Positions 36,026-45,442 are shown, counted from the first letter of the stretch. The stretch: 64,000 nucleotides of DNA from Bradyrhizobium diazoefficiens (GCF_018131185.1 NZ_JAFCJE010000002.1:124001-188000); one strand, 5' to 3'. The notes: generated by a model from the sequence alone, not told the origin. Made by a program: numbers and translations.

Positions 36026-36703
36026 ATGAGTATGATGGAGGTCGCCTCTGGCGCGATCCGCCGCGACGAGACGGTCGAGATCGTTCTGCTGCTCGCCTTT
36101 GCCGGCGGCTATATCGACGCTTATACCTGGATCATCCACGGCGTGATGGCGAACGCCCAGACCGCCAACCTGATTTTCCTCTGGGTCTATGCGACCGCAG
36201 GCGACTGGCCGAAGGCACTTCACTTCGTGCCTCCGATCCTGGCGTTTGCGGTCGGAATCGTGATCGCGGCATGGCTGCGCCGCATCGTCGGCGAGCGAGC
36301 CGGCGCGATCAGCACCTTGCTCGAGATCCTGATGCTGATCGCGATAGGCATCTTGCACAATCGGCTGCCGGATCTCGCCGGCACGCTCGGCATATCACTC
36401 GTTGCCGCCATGCAGGCCGCTTCCTTTACCAAGGTCGAGGGCACCATCTGCAGCACGGTGATGATCACCGGCAACATGCGCCAGGCGATCGAGACGATCT
36501 TTGCGGTTGCGACCGGAGGCGCGGCCCCCGGGACGTTGCGCCGGTCCGGCATCTTCTTCGCCCTATGCGCCGTGTTCGGCTTTGGCGCTGCCGTCGGCGC
36601 CTTCGCCACCAAGGGCATTCCCGATCTCGCGCTCGGCATTCCCGTGGTCGCGCTGCTGGTCGTTCTGCTGCGGTGCGAGACGCCGCAGCGCGAGGCGACG
36701 TGA
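36026..36703 (+). CDS. YoaK/DUF1275 family membrane protein
   Basis: 225 aa with about six hydrophobic segments. The N-terminal LLAFAGGYIDAYTWIIHGVMANAQTANL is the family signature (G-G-x-x-D-x-x-x-x), and MITGNMRQAIE lies in the second half. Function unknown; a small-molecule permease role is often suggested. The ATG at 36026 is weakly supported, with a second in-frame ATG at 36032. The stop overlaps the SulP start (TGATG), so they are coupled. Confidence 0.87.
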   Translation: MSMMEVASGAIRRDETVEIVLLLAFAGGYIDAYTWIIHGVMANAQTANLIFLWVYATAGDWPKALHFVPPILAFAVGIVIAAWLRRIVGERAGAISTLLEILMLIAIGILHNRLPDLAGTLGISLVAAMQAASFTKVEGTICSTVMITGNMRQAIETIFAVATGGAAPGTLRRSGIFFALCAVFGFGAAVGAFATKGIPDLALGIPVVALLVVLLRCETPQREAT

Positions 36704-38406
36704 TGAAGGCCTCGCCCGACCGGGGTTGGACGTGGCTCTTTCCGCCGGCGGAGTGGCTCGCCGCCTATCGACGCGAGTGGCTGACATCCGACGCCGTCGC
36801 CGGCATCACGCTCGCCGCTTACGCGATTCCCGTCTCGCTTGCCTATGCCGCGCTGGCCGGCTTGCCGCCTCAGATCGGCGTCTACGGCTATATGCTCGGC
36901 GGCATCGGCTACGCTCTGTTTGGGTCGTCACGGCAACTTGCGATTGGTCCGACGTCTGCGATCTCTCTGATGATTGCCGCCAGCGTCGGCACCCTCGCCG
37001 GCGGAGATGCGGCGCGCTATGCGCAGATCGCAAGCCTCGCAGCTTTCGCTGTGGCGGTGCTGTGCTTCATCGCGTGGCTGTTCAGGCTCAGCGTGCTGGT
37101 TCGCCTCGTCAGCGACAGCATCCTGATCGGGTTCAAGGCCGGTGCCGGGCTCACCATCATCATGAGCCAGCTGCCGAGCCTGCTTGGCGTCGCCGGCGGC
37201 GGGCACAATTTCTTCGACCGCGCCATAAAGCTGTCGGGGCAGCTCGGTCAGGTCGATGCACTCGTGCTGGCAATCGGTGCAGTCGCGCTACTGCTGCTTC
37301 TGCTCGGCGAGCGGCTGCTGCCGGGCAAGCCGGTCGGCATCACGATCGTGGCGCTCGCGATCGTCGTGGCAACGCTGCTTGGCCTGCCGGCGCTTGGTGT
37401 GCCCGTCACCGGAAAGATCCCGGAGGGCTTGCCAGGGTTGGGGGTGCCGGCATTCGGGCTTCTGCAGTTCGATGAGTTGTTTCCGCTCGCCGCCGGATGC
37501 GTCTTGCTGGCTTACATAGAAGGTGTCTCTGCCGCCCGCAGCTTTGCCGCCAAGCACGGCTATTCCCTCGACGTCCGGCAGGAGTTCCTGGGGCTGGGCG
37601 CCGCGAACCTCGCGACCGCCTTCGGCCATAGCTACCCCGTCGCCGGCGGACTGTCGCAATCGGCCGTCAACGACAATGCCGGCGCGCGAACGCCGCTGGC
37701 GCTGGTGATCTGCTCGGTGGCGCTCGGGCTATGCCTTCTGTTCTTCACCGGGCTGTTGACCAACCTGCCGAAGGCGGTGCTGGCGGCCATCGTCTTTGCG
37801 GCCGTTTACAGGCTTGTCGACCTCCGCGCGCTGCTGCGGATGTGGCAAGTCAGCCGGATCGACTTCTATGCCGCTGCCATTGCCCTGGTGTCGGTGCTGC
37901 TGCTCGGCATCCTCCAGGGCGTATTGCTGGCCTCGATTGCGTCGATCTTCCTGCTGCTCGCGCGAGCCTCGCGGCCGAACGTGGCATTCCTCGGCCGGCT
38001 GCCGGGAAGCGGTCGTTACTCCGACAGTGCGCGGCACGATGATGTCGAGCCGCTGGTCGGCGTCATTGCGTTTCGGCCGGAAGCCTCGTTGCTCTACATC
38101 AATGCCGAGACGATCCTGGAGACGGTGCTGGTCGCACTGCGGAACTCGCCGCGCCTCCAGCTCGTAGTCTGCGACCTCTCGGCGTCGCCCTACATTGACC
38201 TTGCTGGCGCGCGCATGCTGCGCGACCTCAACGATGAGCTCGCGCTCCGCCACGCCAGCTTCTGCATCGTCGGCGCGCATGCGCAACTGCGGGACCTGCT
38301 GCGGGCGGAAGGATTGGCTGAGAAGACCGACAGCGGCCAATGGCTGCGATCGCTGGATGCCGTCTTGGGCGACCACCAGCACGTCTCGAGTAGGCGAACG
38401 CCATAG
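36703..38406 (+). CDS. SulP family anion transporter with STAS domain
   Basis: 567 aa. The SulP transmembrane domain (about residues 20-420, with AGITLAAYAIPVSLAYAALAGLPPQIGVYG) is followed by a C-terminal STAS domain (about 440-550; VVCDLSASPYIDLAGARML is the conserved loop). Substrates of the family include sulfate, bicarbonate, nitrate and C4-dicarboxylates. It is translationally coupled to DUF1275 and followed by a FixK box and the decarboxylase gene. Because it lies beside antiporters and a CO2-producing enzyme, bicarbonate is one possible substrate (inference). Confidence 0.9.
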   Translation: MKASPDRGWTWLFPPAEWLAAYRREWLTSDAVAGITLAAYAIPVSLAYAALAGLPPQIGVYGYMLGGIGYALFGSSRQLAIGPTSAISLMIAASVGTLAGGDAARYAQIASLAAFAVAVLCFIAWLFRLSVLVRLVSDSILIGFKAGAGLTIIMSQLPSLLGVAGGGHNFFDRAIKLSGQLGQVDALVLAIGAVALLLLLLGERLLPGKPVGITIVALAIVVATLLGLPALGVPVTGKIPEGLPGLGVPAFGLLQFDELFPLAAGCVLLAYIEGVSAARSFAAKHGYSLDVRQEFLGLGAANLATAFGHSYPVAGGLSQSAVNDNAGARTPLALVICSVALGLCLLFFTGLLTNLPKAVLAAIVFAAVYRLVDLRALLRMWQVSRIDFYAAAIALVSVLLLGILQGVLLASIASIFLLLARASRPNVAFLGRLPGSGRYSDSARHDDVEPLVGVIAFRPEASLLYINAETILETVLVALRNSPRLQLVVCDLSASPYIDLAGARMLRDLNDELALRHASFCIVGAHAQLRDLLRAEGLAEKTDSGQWLRSLDAVLGDHQHVSSRRTP

Positions 38407-38469
38407 CGACACCGTGTTGCGATGCAACTGGCATCGCAGCGATCGCGGCCCGCCCAGAATGCGCGCGAC

Positions 38470-38483
38470 CGTTGACTTGGATC
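38470..38483. promoter_or_regulatory. FixK/FNR-type box (TTGAC-TTGG-ATCAA)
   Basis: Nine of ten positions match, in the 145-bp gap after the SulP gene. It is centred 75 bp upstream of the decarboxylase ATG. Confidence 0.72.
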
Positions 38484-38551
38484 AATGGTGCATCCTGCGC
38501 CGCACCCACGATCCTCTCATCAACCTTCGCCTCAGGGATCGGGAGAGACGC

Positions 38552-41305
38552 ATGTCCAAAGACGCCAAGCCCACACAGAAGCGCATTGATCAGTTCTTTT
38601 CGGGCCCGGGCGCACGGGCCGACGATTGGCGTGATCTTGTCGATGCTGCGAAGGCGTGGGCTCGCGGCGGCGACCGGGCAAAATACGATGCAGCGCTGGT
38701 AGATCTCTCGGTCACTGAGGAGTTTCACGGCTATCCCGGCCTGCAATTGATGGCGGCGCTGCGTGAAGCGGCGGCCGCCGGCGATGGGGCAACATCGCTT
38801 GCCCTTGCGACCCGGATCACCCAGGCGTTGGCGACGCGATCCTTCCGCCAGCATGCCGGCGACTGGAGCGCGAAGGACGATGGCAATGGCGATGCACCCG
38901 AGCTGGTTCCCCCGACCTTCGGCGCGCATACGACACGCAGGCCCTATTTCGAGACCCTGATCGTCACCGGGGTATCTCCCGGCCAATGGCCTGCGCTCGC
39001 CGCCGAATGGCGCAAGCTCCGCCGCCCGGTCGATGCCTTCATCTATGAGCCGGTCATCGTCGGTAGCCTCGAAGACGCCTTCTGTGCGACGATGCTCAAT
39101 CCCAACATCGGCGCCGTCATCATCAACGAGGGTTTTGGACTGCGCTCGCGGCATAACGCGCCGGTGCTCCGCTCGATCACGGCTACGGCAGGCCTCAACG
39201 ACGAGTCCGACGCATCCGCGCTGCGGCTTGCCCAGATCATCAAGCGCGTCAGGCCCGAGCTCGATCTCTACATGATCTCGAATCGCGACGTCGAGGAGCT
39301 CGCCGGCAACCCAGAAGCCAGCGTGGTCCGCCGCATCTTCTATTCGGTTGAGGAATTGCTGGAGCTGCATCTGTCGATCCTCGAAGGCATCCAGGATCGC
39401 TACGATACGCCGTTCTTCGACAATCTGAAGAAGTACGCGCAGCGCCCAATCGGGACGTTCCACGCGCTGCCGATTGCCCGTGGCAAATCCATCTTCAAGT
39501 CGGACTGGATCCGCGACATGGGCGAATTCTACGGCCCGAACCTGTTCCTGGCCGAGAGCAGCGCGACCACGGGCGGCCTCGACAGCATGCTGGAGCCGAC
39601 CGGCAACATCAAAAAGGCGCAGGAGAAGGCGGCGCGCGCGCTCGGCGCTGATCGTGTCTTCTTCGTGACCAACGGCACCTCGACCTCGAACAAGATGGCG
39701 GTGCAGGCGCTGCTTGCGCCGGGTGACATCGCGATTGTCGACCGCAACTGCCACAAGTCGCATCACTACGGCATGGTGCTTGCCGGCGCCCAGCCGCTCT
39801 ACGTCGAAGCCTTCCCGATGACCGAATATTCGATGTATGGCGCCGTGCCGTTGAAGACGATCAAGCAGGCGCTGCTCAGCGCCAAGGCCGACGGCCGGCT
39901 TGAGCGGGTCAAGATGCTGGACCTCACCAACTGCACCTTCGACGGCCACATCTACAACACCCGCCGGGTGATGGAGGAATGCCTCGCCATCAAGCCCGAC
40001 CTGATCTTCTTGTGGGATGAAGCCTGGTTCGGCTTCGCGCGCTTCTCGCCTTTCCTGCGCCGGCGCACAGCCATGGGGGCCGCCAACGAGATCGAGGCCT
40101 GGATGCACGATCCGAAGTCGGTCGCGGCCTATGAGAAGCAGCAGGCCGAGCTCGGCAAGAATCCGTCGGATGAAGTGCTGCTCAAGACGCGGCTGATTCC
40201 CGATCCGCGCCAGATCCGGTTGCGTGTCTATCAGACCAACTCGACCCACAAATCGATGTCGGCGATCCGGCAGGGTTCCATGCTCTCGGTCAAGGACGTC
40301 GAATTCCACACGGTCGAGCAGCAGTTCAAGGAGGCCGTCTTTACTCACGCCTCGACAAGCCCGAACCAGCAGCTCATCGCCAGCCTCGACATCTCGCGGC
40401 GCCAGATGGAGCTGGAAGGGTATGGCCTGGTCGCCAATGCGATGGAGATCGCGCTCGCCATCCGCCACGCCGTCAACAACAACCCGCTGCTCTCGAAGTA
40501 TTTCCGCATTCTTGGCGCCGATGTCATGGTGCCGACGCAATACCGCCAGAGCGGTTTCACCGATTATCTCGCACCGGGCGTCAACTGGGCGAATACGCTG
40601 AAAAGTCTGGACGAGGACGAGTTCTGCCTCGATCCAACCCGAATGACGCTGGTGTGCGGTACGGCCGGCTACGACGGCACCCAGTTCAAGGGCATCCTCG
40701 CCAACGAGTACAACATCCAGGTCAACAAGACCTCACGCAACTCGGTGCTGGTGCAGTCCAACATCAACAACACCCGCAGCGACGTCGCGCATCTGATCCG
40801 CGTCCTTGCCGAGATCGCGGGCGAGGTCGATCGCGGACTCGCGCAAGGCGGCGCCAACGCGAAGAAGACGTTCGAAGCCCGGGTCAAGAGCTTGATGACC
40901 GACGTGCCCGACTTGCCGAACTTCTCGCATTTCCATCCGAGCTTCCGCGGCGATGCCGGCACCAAGACCAATGAAGGCGACATCCGCAGCGGCTTCTATG
41001 CCGCCTATGACGTGGCGGGCTGTGAGCACATCCGCCTCAACGATCCCGAGATCGACCGGCGGCTGAAGTCCGGGCCCGAACTCGTCTCCGCCAATTTCGT
41101 GATTCCCTATCCCCCGGGCTTCCCGATCATGGTGCCGGGGCAGGTCATCACCCAGGAGACGATCGACTTCATGCGCAAGCTCGATGTGAAGGAGATCCAT
41201 GGCTACGACGCCAAGGAGGGGCTCAAGCTGGTGCGCACCGAGGCCTTGGCGAAGCTCGGCCGGCCAAAGCCGACCGCAACGCCGAAGCTGAAGGCCGCGT
41301 CATAA
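38552..41305 (+). CDS. Orn/Lys/Arg decarboxylase-type PLP enzyme
   Basis: 917 aa, fold-type I. ATG 38552 has GGGAGAG upstream. An N-terminal CheY-like wing region (about residues 130-290) is followed by the PLP domain, with substrate-entry AESSATTGGLDSML, NCHKSHHYGMVL, the cofactor aspartate in LIFLWDEAWFGFA, and the Schiff-base lysine in NSTHKSMSAIRQGSM. The C-terminal domain is complete. The family removes CO2 from lysine, ornithine or arginine, consuming a proton. The length exceeds E. coli AdiA by about 160 residues, mainly an N-terminal extension. An AspT-type antiporter follows 19 bp later, suggesting a decarboxylation/antiport system; the amino acid is unknown. Confidence 0.88.
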   Translation: MSKDAKPTQKRIDQFFSGPGARADDWRDLVDAAKAWARGGDRAKYDAALVDLSVTEEFHGYPGLQLMAALREAAAAGDGATSLALATRITQALATRSFRQHAGDWSAKDDGNGDAPELVPPTFGAHTTRRPYFETLIVTGVSPGQWPALAAEWRKLRRPVDAFIYEPVIVGSLEDAFCATMLNPNIGAVIINEGFGLRSRHNAPVLRSITATAGLNDESDASALRLAQIIKRVRPELDLYMISNRDVEELAGNPEASVVRRIFYSVEELLELHLSILEGIQDRYDTPFFDNLKKYAQRPIGTFHALPIARGKSIFKSDWIRDMGEFYGPNLFLAESSATTGGLDSMLEPTGNIKKAQEKAARALGADRVFFVTNGTSTSNKMAVQALLAPGDIAIVDRNCHKSHHYGMVLAGAQPLYVEAFPMTEYSMYGAVPLKTIKQALLSAKADGRLERVKMLDLTNCTFDGHIYNTRRVMEECLAIKPDLIFLWDEAWFGFARFSPFLRRRTAMGAANEIEAWMHDPKSVAAYEKQQAELGKNPSDEVLLKTRLIPDPRQIRLRVYQTNSTHKSMSAIRQGSMLSVKDVEFHTVEQQFKEAVFTHASTSPNQQLIASLDISRRQMELEGYGLVANAMEIALAIRHAVNNNPLLSKYFRILGADVMVPTQYRQSGFTDYLAPGVNWANTLKSLDEDEFCLDPTRMTLVCGTAGYDGTQFKGILANEYNIQVNKTSRNSVLVQSNINNTRSDVAHLIRVLAEIAGEVDRGLAQGGANAKKTFEARVKSLMTDVPDLPNFSHFHPSFRGDAGTKTNEGDIRSGFYAAYDVAGCEHIRLNDPEIDRRLKSGPELVSANFVIPYPPGFPIMVPGQVITQETIDFMRKLDVKEIHGYDAKEGLKLVRTEALAKLGRPKPTATPKLKAAS

Positions 41306-41324
41306 GCCGTTAGAGGGGACGAAC

Positions 41325-43025
41325 ATGCAGGCGTTCTTTACATTCTTGCAGCAGAATCCGTATCTGTTGCTGTTCTTCGTCGTCGGGCTCGCCGTTTATA
41401 TCGGCCGGGCCAGCATCAAGGGCTATGGCCTCGGTATGGTCGCCGGTGCCATCGTCGTGGGCGCCGGGCTTGCGGTCTGGTCTTCGAGCTACGGCGTGAA
41501 GCTCGAGCTGAACAATTTCACCAAGAGCTTGTTCTACTATCTCTTCATGTACGGTGTCGGCTTGCGGGTCGGGCCTTCCTTCCTCAACAGTTTGAGGGGA
41601 GATGGCATCAAGTTCGTGTTCCTGGCGGTGGTGTCGAGCGTTGCCGGCCTCGCGCTGGTCGTCATCTTCGCCAAGCTTTTCGATCTCCCGACCGGCGCCG
41701 CCGGCGGCATGTTGGCGGGTTCGCAGACCATGTCGGCTGCGATCGGCTCGGCTGAACAGGCCATCACCTCGGGTGTCGTCAAGCTGCCTGAAGGCATGAA
41801 GCCCGAGGATGCAACGGGCATGATCGCGCTATCCTACGGTATCACCTACATCTGGGGTACCGTCGGCATCATCCTGATTTGCAAATACTTGCCGCGCTGG
41901 TGGGGCATCGATGCCAAGGCGGCGGCGAAAAAGTACGAGAAGGACTTCGGCGTCAAGGATCTGGAGGGCGGCGGCCTGACCGGTTACCGGCAGTTCGGTC
42001 TGCGTGCCTATCGACTGGAAAATCCGGCGCAGGTCGGCATGAGCATCGCCAAATTCCGCTCGATCCATCCGGAATACCGCATCGTCAACGTGGCGCGCGG
42101 CGGCGAGCCACAGGGAGCCGATCCCGATCTGGTGCTGCAAAAGGGCGACGTCGTCGCGCTCGGCGGCTCGACCGAGCATCTCACCGACAAGATGGGCCTG
42201 ATCGGGCCCGAGGTGGCCGATACCGCAGCGCTCGGCATTCCCATGGACCAGGCGGATATTCTTGTCACCAACAAGGAGATGGTCGGACGGACCTTTGAAT
42301 CCTTCCGCGACACGGCGATCGCCGGCCAGTTGCAGGTCACCAAGGTCGAGCGTGGCGGTGTGCCTCTGGCCGCCGGTCTCAAGACCGAGCTGCAACGGAT
42401 GGACATCGTCTCGGTGGTCGGCCTCAAGTCGGCCGTCAATGAGCTCGGCGAAATGTGGGGACGCATTGCGCGGACCAACACGTCGACCGACCTGTTGACG
42501 CTGGCCGTGGGCATGATCCTCGGATTCCTGATCGGCAGGATCGAATTCCCTGCGTTCGGTGCCAAGATCGGCCTCGGCAATGCCGGTGGCCTGTTGCTGT
42601 CCGGCGTGATCGTATCTTCGATCGTGTCGCGGTTACGCTTCTTCGGCAACACGCCGAACGCGGCGCGCAACGTGCTGGAGGATCTCGGGCTCGTCGTCTT
42701 CGTGTCCATCGTCGGCATCAATGCCGGTGCCGGACTCCTGGCGCAACTCACCGGCGCGATTGCCTTGAAGATATTCATCGCCGGCTTCATCGCCTGCACG
42801 ATCCCTCCGTTCATCGTCTGGGCGATCGGCTTCCATGTCTTCAAGATCAACCCGGCCGTGCTGATGGGCGGCGTTGCCGGCGCTCGGTCGCATTCCGGGC
42901 CATGTCGTGAAGCGGCGGTAGAAATCCAGAGCACGGTACCCTGGATCGGATTCCCGGTCGCCTATGCCGTCTCGGGCATCCTGCTCACTGTGTTCGGCTA
43001 CTTCGCAATGATCCTGGCTCAATGA
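41325..43025 (+). CDS. AspT-type antiporter (aspartate:alanine exchanger family)
   Basis: 566 aa. The two Asp-Al_Ex membrane blocks (about residues 10-190 and 390-566) flank two RCK_C lobes (about 210-370). Motifs are GYGVGLRVGPSFLN-like (MYGVGLRVGPSFLN), MLAGSQTMSAAIGSAEQA and the second-block GGVAGARSHSGPC. It begins 19 bp after the decarboxylase, indicating co-transcription and exchange of decarboxylation substrate for product across the membrane. It differs from the antiporter at 34.2 kb in its second-block signature, so the two are paralogues, not recent duplicates. Confidence 0.88.
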   Translation: MQAFFTFLQQNPYLLLFFVVGLAVYIGRASIKGYGLGMVAGAIVVGAGLAVWSSSYGVKLELNNFTKSLFYYLFMYGVGLRVGPSFLNSLRGDGIKFVFLAVVSSVAGLALVVIFAKLFDLPTGAAGGMLAGSQTMSAAIGSAEQAITSGVVKLPEGMKPEDATGMIALSYGITYIWGTVGIILICKYLPRWWGIDAKAAAKKYEKDFGVKDLEGGGLTGYRQFGLRAYRLENPAQVGMSIAKFRSIHPEYRIVNVARGGEPQGADPDLVLQKGDVVALGGSTEHLTDKMGLIGPEVADTAALGIPMDQADILVTNKEMVGRTFESFRDTAIAGQLQVTKVERGGVPLAAGLKTELQRMDIVSVVGLKSAVNELGEMWGRIARTNTSTDLLTLAVGMILGFLIGRIEFPAFGAKIGLGNAGGLLLSGVIVSSIVSRLRFFGNTPNAARNVLEDLGLVVFVSIVGINAGAGLLAQLTGAIALKIFIAGFIACTIPPFIVWAIGFHVFKINPAVLMGGVAGARSHSGPCREAAVEIQSTVPWIGFPVAYAVSGILLTVFGYFAMILAQ

Positions 43026-43058
43026 ACGGCGCGACAACCAAAAAGGGGAAGTGACATC

Positions 43059-43493
43059 ATGAGAAAGCTTGCTATCGGCGCCGTCCTGGCTACCTCGCTC
43101 GCCGTCGTTGCCGGTTTCAGCACGCCATCGCGTGCCGACACTGGCCAGGTCGCCGTCGTGTTCACCAAGGGCGGCTTCATCGTCGGCGTCGGTGGCGGCG
43201 AGGGCGTGTTGCTGTACCGGGGCAAGAAGTATCCGTTCACTGTCTCGGGCATGAGCGTGGGCTTCACAATCGGTGCCTCCACGACCAAGTTCGTGGGTCG
43301 GGCCCTCAATCTCAGGGGGCCGGCATCGATTGAAGGTTCCTACGCCGTGGGCGGAGCAGGCGGGGCTGTCGCAGCGGGTGCAGGCGCCGTGCAGCTTCAG
43401 AACGCCAATGGCGTGATTCTTCAACTCAGTGGTCCGAAAATCGGGGCGGAAGTCTCGGCTGCGGTCGGCGGCGTCACGATCCGTCTGAAGTAG
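43059..43493 (+). CDS. Secreted glycine-rich protein, paralogue of the one at 52952
   Basis: 144 aa with a signal peptide ending at PSRAD. The mature part has alternating short beta-like segments: TKGGFIVGVGGGEGVLLYRG, KKYPFTVSGMSVGFTIGAS, and VQLQNANGVILQLSGPKIG. The same order of motifs occurs in the protein at 52952-53398 (YRGKTYPFKIIGMSFGITAG; VQLRNEKGVSMVLRGPKAG). I do not recognise a named family, although DUF992/DUF1134-like periplasmic proteins have a similar look. It follows the antiporter by 33 bp and ends before a strong terminator. Confidence 0.8.
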   Translation: MRKLAIGAVLATSLAVVAGFSTPSRADTGQVAVVFTKGGFIVGVGGGEGVLLYRGKKYPFTVSGMSVGFTIGASTTKFVGRALNLRGPASIEGSYAVGGAGGAVAAGAGAVQLQNANGVILQLSGPKIGAEVSAAVGGVTIRLK

Positions 43494-43516
43494 GCAGAGC
43501 AAACGGGCTCACGACA

Positions 43517-43544
43517 AAACGGGCTGCGTCACCGCAGCCCGTTT
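43517..43544. terminator. Rho-independent bidirectional terminator
   Basis: Perfect 12-bp stem AAACGGGCTGCG/CGCAGCCCGTTT with a TCAC loop. It lies between the converging secreted-protein gene and ppk2. T residues close the stem on both strands, so it should end both transcripts. Confidence 0.85.
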
Positions 43545-43564
43545 CATCTCGGGAGCCATACGCG

Positions 43565-44365
43565 TCAATATCGCTCTTCAACGAATTTCAGTCCACGCAA
43601 ACTGGCCTGGTCGTTATAGCGTCCCTTATGCGACCGCGAAGGCAGGTTGACCTTCTCCCTTTTGATCTTCTTGTAGGGAATGGTTTGCAGGATGTGCGAG
43701 ATAGCGTTGAGGCGCGCGCGCCGCTTGTCGTCGGAGCGGATCAGTCGCCACGGCGCATGCTTGGTGTCGGTTGCCTCGAACATCATGTCGCGCGCGCGGG
43801 AATAGTCGTACCAGCGGCCGAACGACTCGGTATCCATCGGGCTCAGCTTCCATTGTCGCAGCGGATCCTCGATGCGCGCCTGGAAGCGAAGCTCCTGTTC
43901 CTCCATCCCGACCTCCAGCCACAGCTTGATCAGGACGATGCCGGCGTCGACCGCAAATTTCTCGACCAGAGGGCACAATTCCAGGAAACGCTTGTGCTCG
44001 GTGGGCGAGCAGAAGCCCATGACATATTCAACGCCGGCGCGGTTGTACCAGCTGCGGTCGAAGATTACGATTTCGCCTCCGGCCGGAAATTGTTCGATAT
44101 AGCGTTGCATGAAGAGCTGGGACTTCTGCCGGTCGGAGGGCGCGGGCAGGGCGCAGACGCGGAACACGCGGGGGCTCACCTTCTCGGTCAATGCCTTGAT
44201 CGTTCCGCCCTTGCCAGCGGCGTCGCGGCCTTCAAAGATGATGATCACCTTTAGTTTCTGGGCCTTGACCCATTCCTGAAGATGGCAAAGCTCGATCTGG
44301 AGCTTCTCCAGTTGCTTCTCATAGTCCTTCCGCTTCATCCGCTCCGCGGGCTCGTCCTTTGCCAT
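43565..44365 (-). CDS. ppk2: Polyphosphate kinase 2
   Basis: 266 aa. The Walker A motif is FEGRDAAGKGGTIKAL, the lid region FDRSWYNRAGVEYVMGFC (Walker B-like FDRSW), and LKLWLEVGMEEQ-like I-K-L-W-L-E follows. The enzyme transfers phosphate between polyphosphate and nucleotides (usually polyP plus GDP or ADP to NTP, or NMP to NDP). The single PPK2 domain and length fit class I or III. ATG 44365 has GAGAGGA upstream. It is the second gene after the hypothetical gene at 44394, under a perfect FixK box, so phosphate-bond energy supply at low oxygen is plausible. Confidence 0.92.
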   Translation of the reverse strand: MAKDEPAERMKRKDYEKQLEKLQIELCHLQEWVKAQKLKVIIIFEGRDAAGKGGTIKALTEKVSPRVFRVCALPAPSDRQKSQLFMQRYIEQFPAGGEIVIFDRSWYNRAGVEYVMGFCSPTEHKRFLELCPLVEKFAVDAGIVLIKLWLEVGMEEQELRFQARIEDPLRQWKLSPMDTESFGRWYDYSRARDMMFEATDTKHAPWRLIRSDDKRRARLNAISHILQTIPYKKIKREKVNLPSRSHKGRYNDQASLRGLKFVEERY

Positions 44366-44393
44366 CCGGTCCTCTCATCAGTTCGAGCGGCAC

Positions 44394-44846
44394 TCAATCC
44401 CCCCAGGAGATGACGACGCCGATATCGCCCGGCACGCCGCCGGGAAAGTCGATGATCTGATACGCGATGCGATAGCCGCGCGGCTTGAGGTAGTCGGTCC
44501 AGAGCTGGAATATCTCCTTGGGAATGCCGGTGAGCGTGTTCTCCCAGCCCTTTTCCATCTGGTTGATGGCCCGGCCCTTGTCGGTGCACAGCGAGTTGGG
44601 GAAGCGATAGACCTGGACCTCGGTCAGGCCGTTCCGTACCGCACGCTGGATGATGGTCGAGGCCAGCTTGATTTTCTCCTCCTCGGTCTTGCCGGAGGGC
44701 TTGCTGAGCCGTTCAATCAGTGCGCGCTTCTCCGCCTCGGCGGCCGCAGCGGCGCGCGCGTAGGCGTCGGCCTTCTCGGCCTCCTTGAGGGCTGCTTCCT
44801 TCCGAATCTGAGTGGCATTGGGAATGAGATCATCGAGGCCAGGCAT
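44394..44846 (-). CDS. Hypothetical protein upstream of ppk2
   Basis: 150 aa from ATG 44846. Residues 15-60 form a charged, alanine/lysine/glutamate-rich helix (KEAALKEAEKADAYARAAAA), probably coiled coil. The second half has QVYRFPNSLCTDKGRAINQ and LKPRGYRIAYQIIDFPGGVPGD, a compact beta-rich part. No signal peptide or membrane segment. It is 28 bp upstream of ppk2 and 83 bp downstream of a perfect FixK box. I do not know a family name; a PPK2 or stress partner is conceivable only from position. Confidence 0.75.
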   Translation of the reverse strand: MPGLDDLIPNATQIRKEAALKEAEKADAYARAAAAAEAEKRALIERLSKPSGKTEEEKIKLASTIIQRAVRNGLTEVQVYRFPNSLCTDKGRAINQMEKGWENTLTGIPKEIFQLWTDYLKPRGYRIAYQIIDFPGGVPGDIGVVISWGD

Positions 44847-44922
44847 GACTGACGGCTCCCTGCTTTGGGCGTGTGTCCACTTATGCGCTGACGGAAGGCT
44901 AGGTCCGGGTGGAGACGCTCCC

Positions 44923-44936
44923 TTGATCCAGATCAA
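44923..44936. promoter_or_regulatory. FixK/FNR-type box (TTGAT-CCAG-ATCAA)
   Basis: Perfect 10/10 palindrome between divergent transcripts. It is 83 bp upstream of the hypothetical-ppk2 operon (minus) and about 81 bp upstream of the DUF3302 start chosen here (plus). Confidence 0.8.
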
Positions 44937-45010
44937 GAGGTGCCCTCTGCCAGCGAATGATCGTGACCGGAAAGGGCCGCGGTCGGCTCGGTCGCTTGTG
45001 GGAGATGATA

Positions 45011-45442
45011 TTGGGCGAGCAGCTTCATCCGATGGCCCCGCATCATCTTCCCTTCTACCTCGCACCGGGAAGCGGAACCGACACGCTGATGGTCGTGATG
45101 GGCGTGTTCCTGATCGGCACCGTGATGTGGGTCGGTACGCTCTACTGGCGCCTACACAGCCTGCCGGAGCGCATGGCGCACAAGTCGCAGAAGCTGCAAT
45201 TCGAAATCGTCGCCGTGCTGGGAATCATTTCGCTGTTCACGCACATGCACGTCTTCTGGATTGCCGGGCTGTTGCTCGCGATGATCGATATTCCAGATTT
45301 CGGCACGCCGTTGCGCAGCATCGCCAATTCCGTCGAGAAGATCGCCGATGCGGCGCCTGATGAAGAGGAGCCTGAGCAACCACGTCCGACGCGCCCACCG
45401 GTGGTCAGTCCCGAGCGGGAGAAGGAGCGCGATCATGCTTGA
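45011..45442 (+). CDS. DUF3302 family small inner-membrane protein (YiaW-like)
   Basis: About 143 aa. Two hydrophobic segments (about residues 25-45 and 70-95) contain the conserved ISLFTHMHVFWIAGLLLAM, as in YiaW. The C-terminal 40 residues are acidic and proline rich (EEEPEQPRPTRPP). Start unclear: TTG 45011 has GGGAG at 6-nt spacing, while ATGs at 44957, 45005 and 45032 lack good sites. The stop overlaps the HlyD-like start by 8 nt, repeating the E. coli yiaW-yiaV pairing. Function unknown, presumably accessory to the HlyD-like protein. Confidence 0.82.
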   Translation: MGEQLHPMAPHHLPFYLAPGSGTDTLMVVMGVFLIGTVMWVGTLYWRLHSLPERMAHKSQKLQFEIVAVLGIISLFTHMHVFWIAGLLLAMIDIPDFGTPLRSIANSVEKIADAAPDEEEPEQPRPTRPPVVSPEREKERDHA

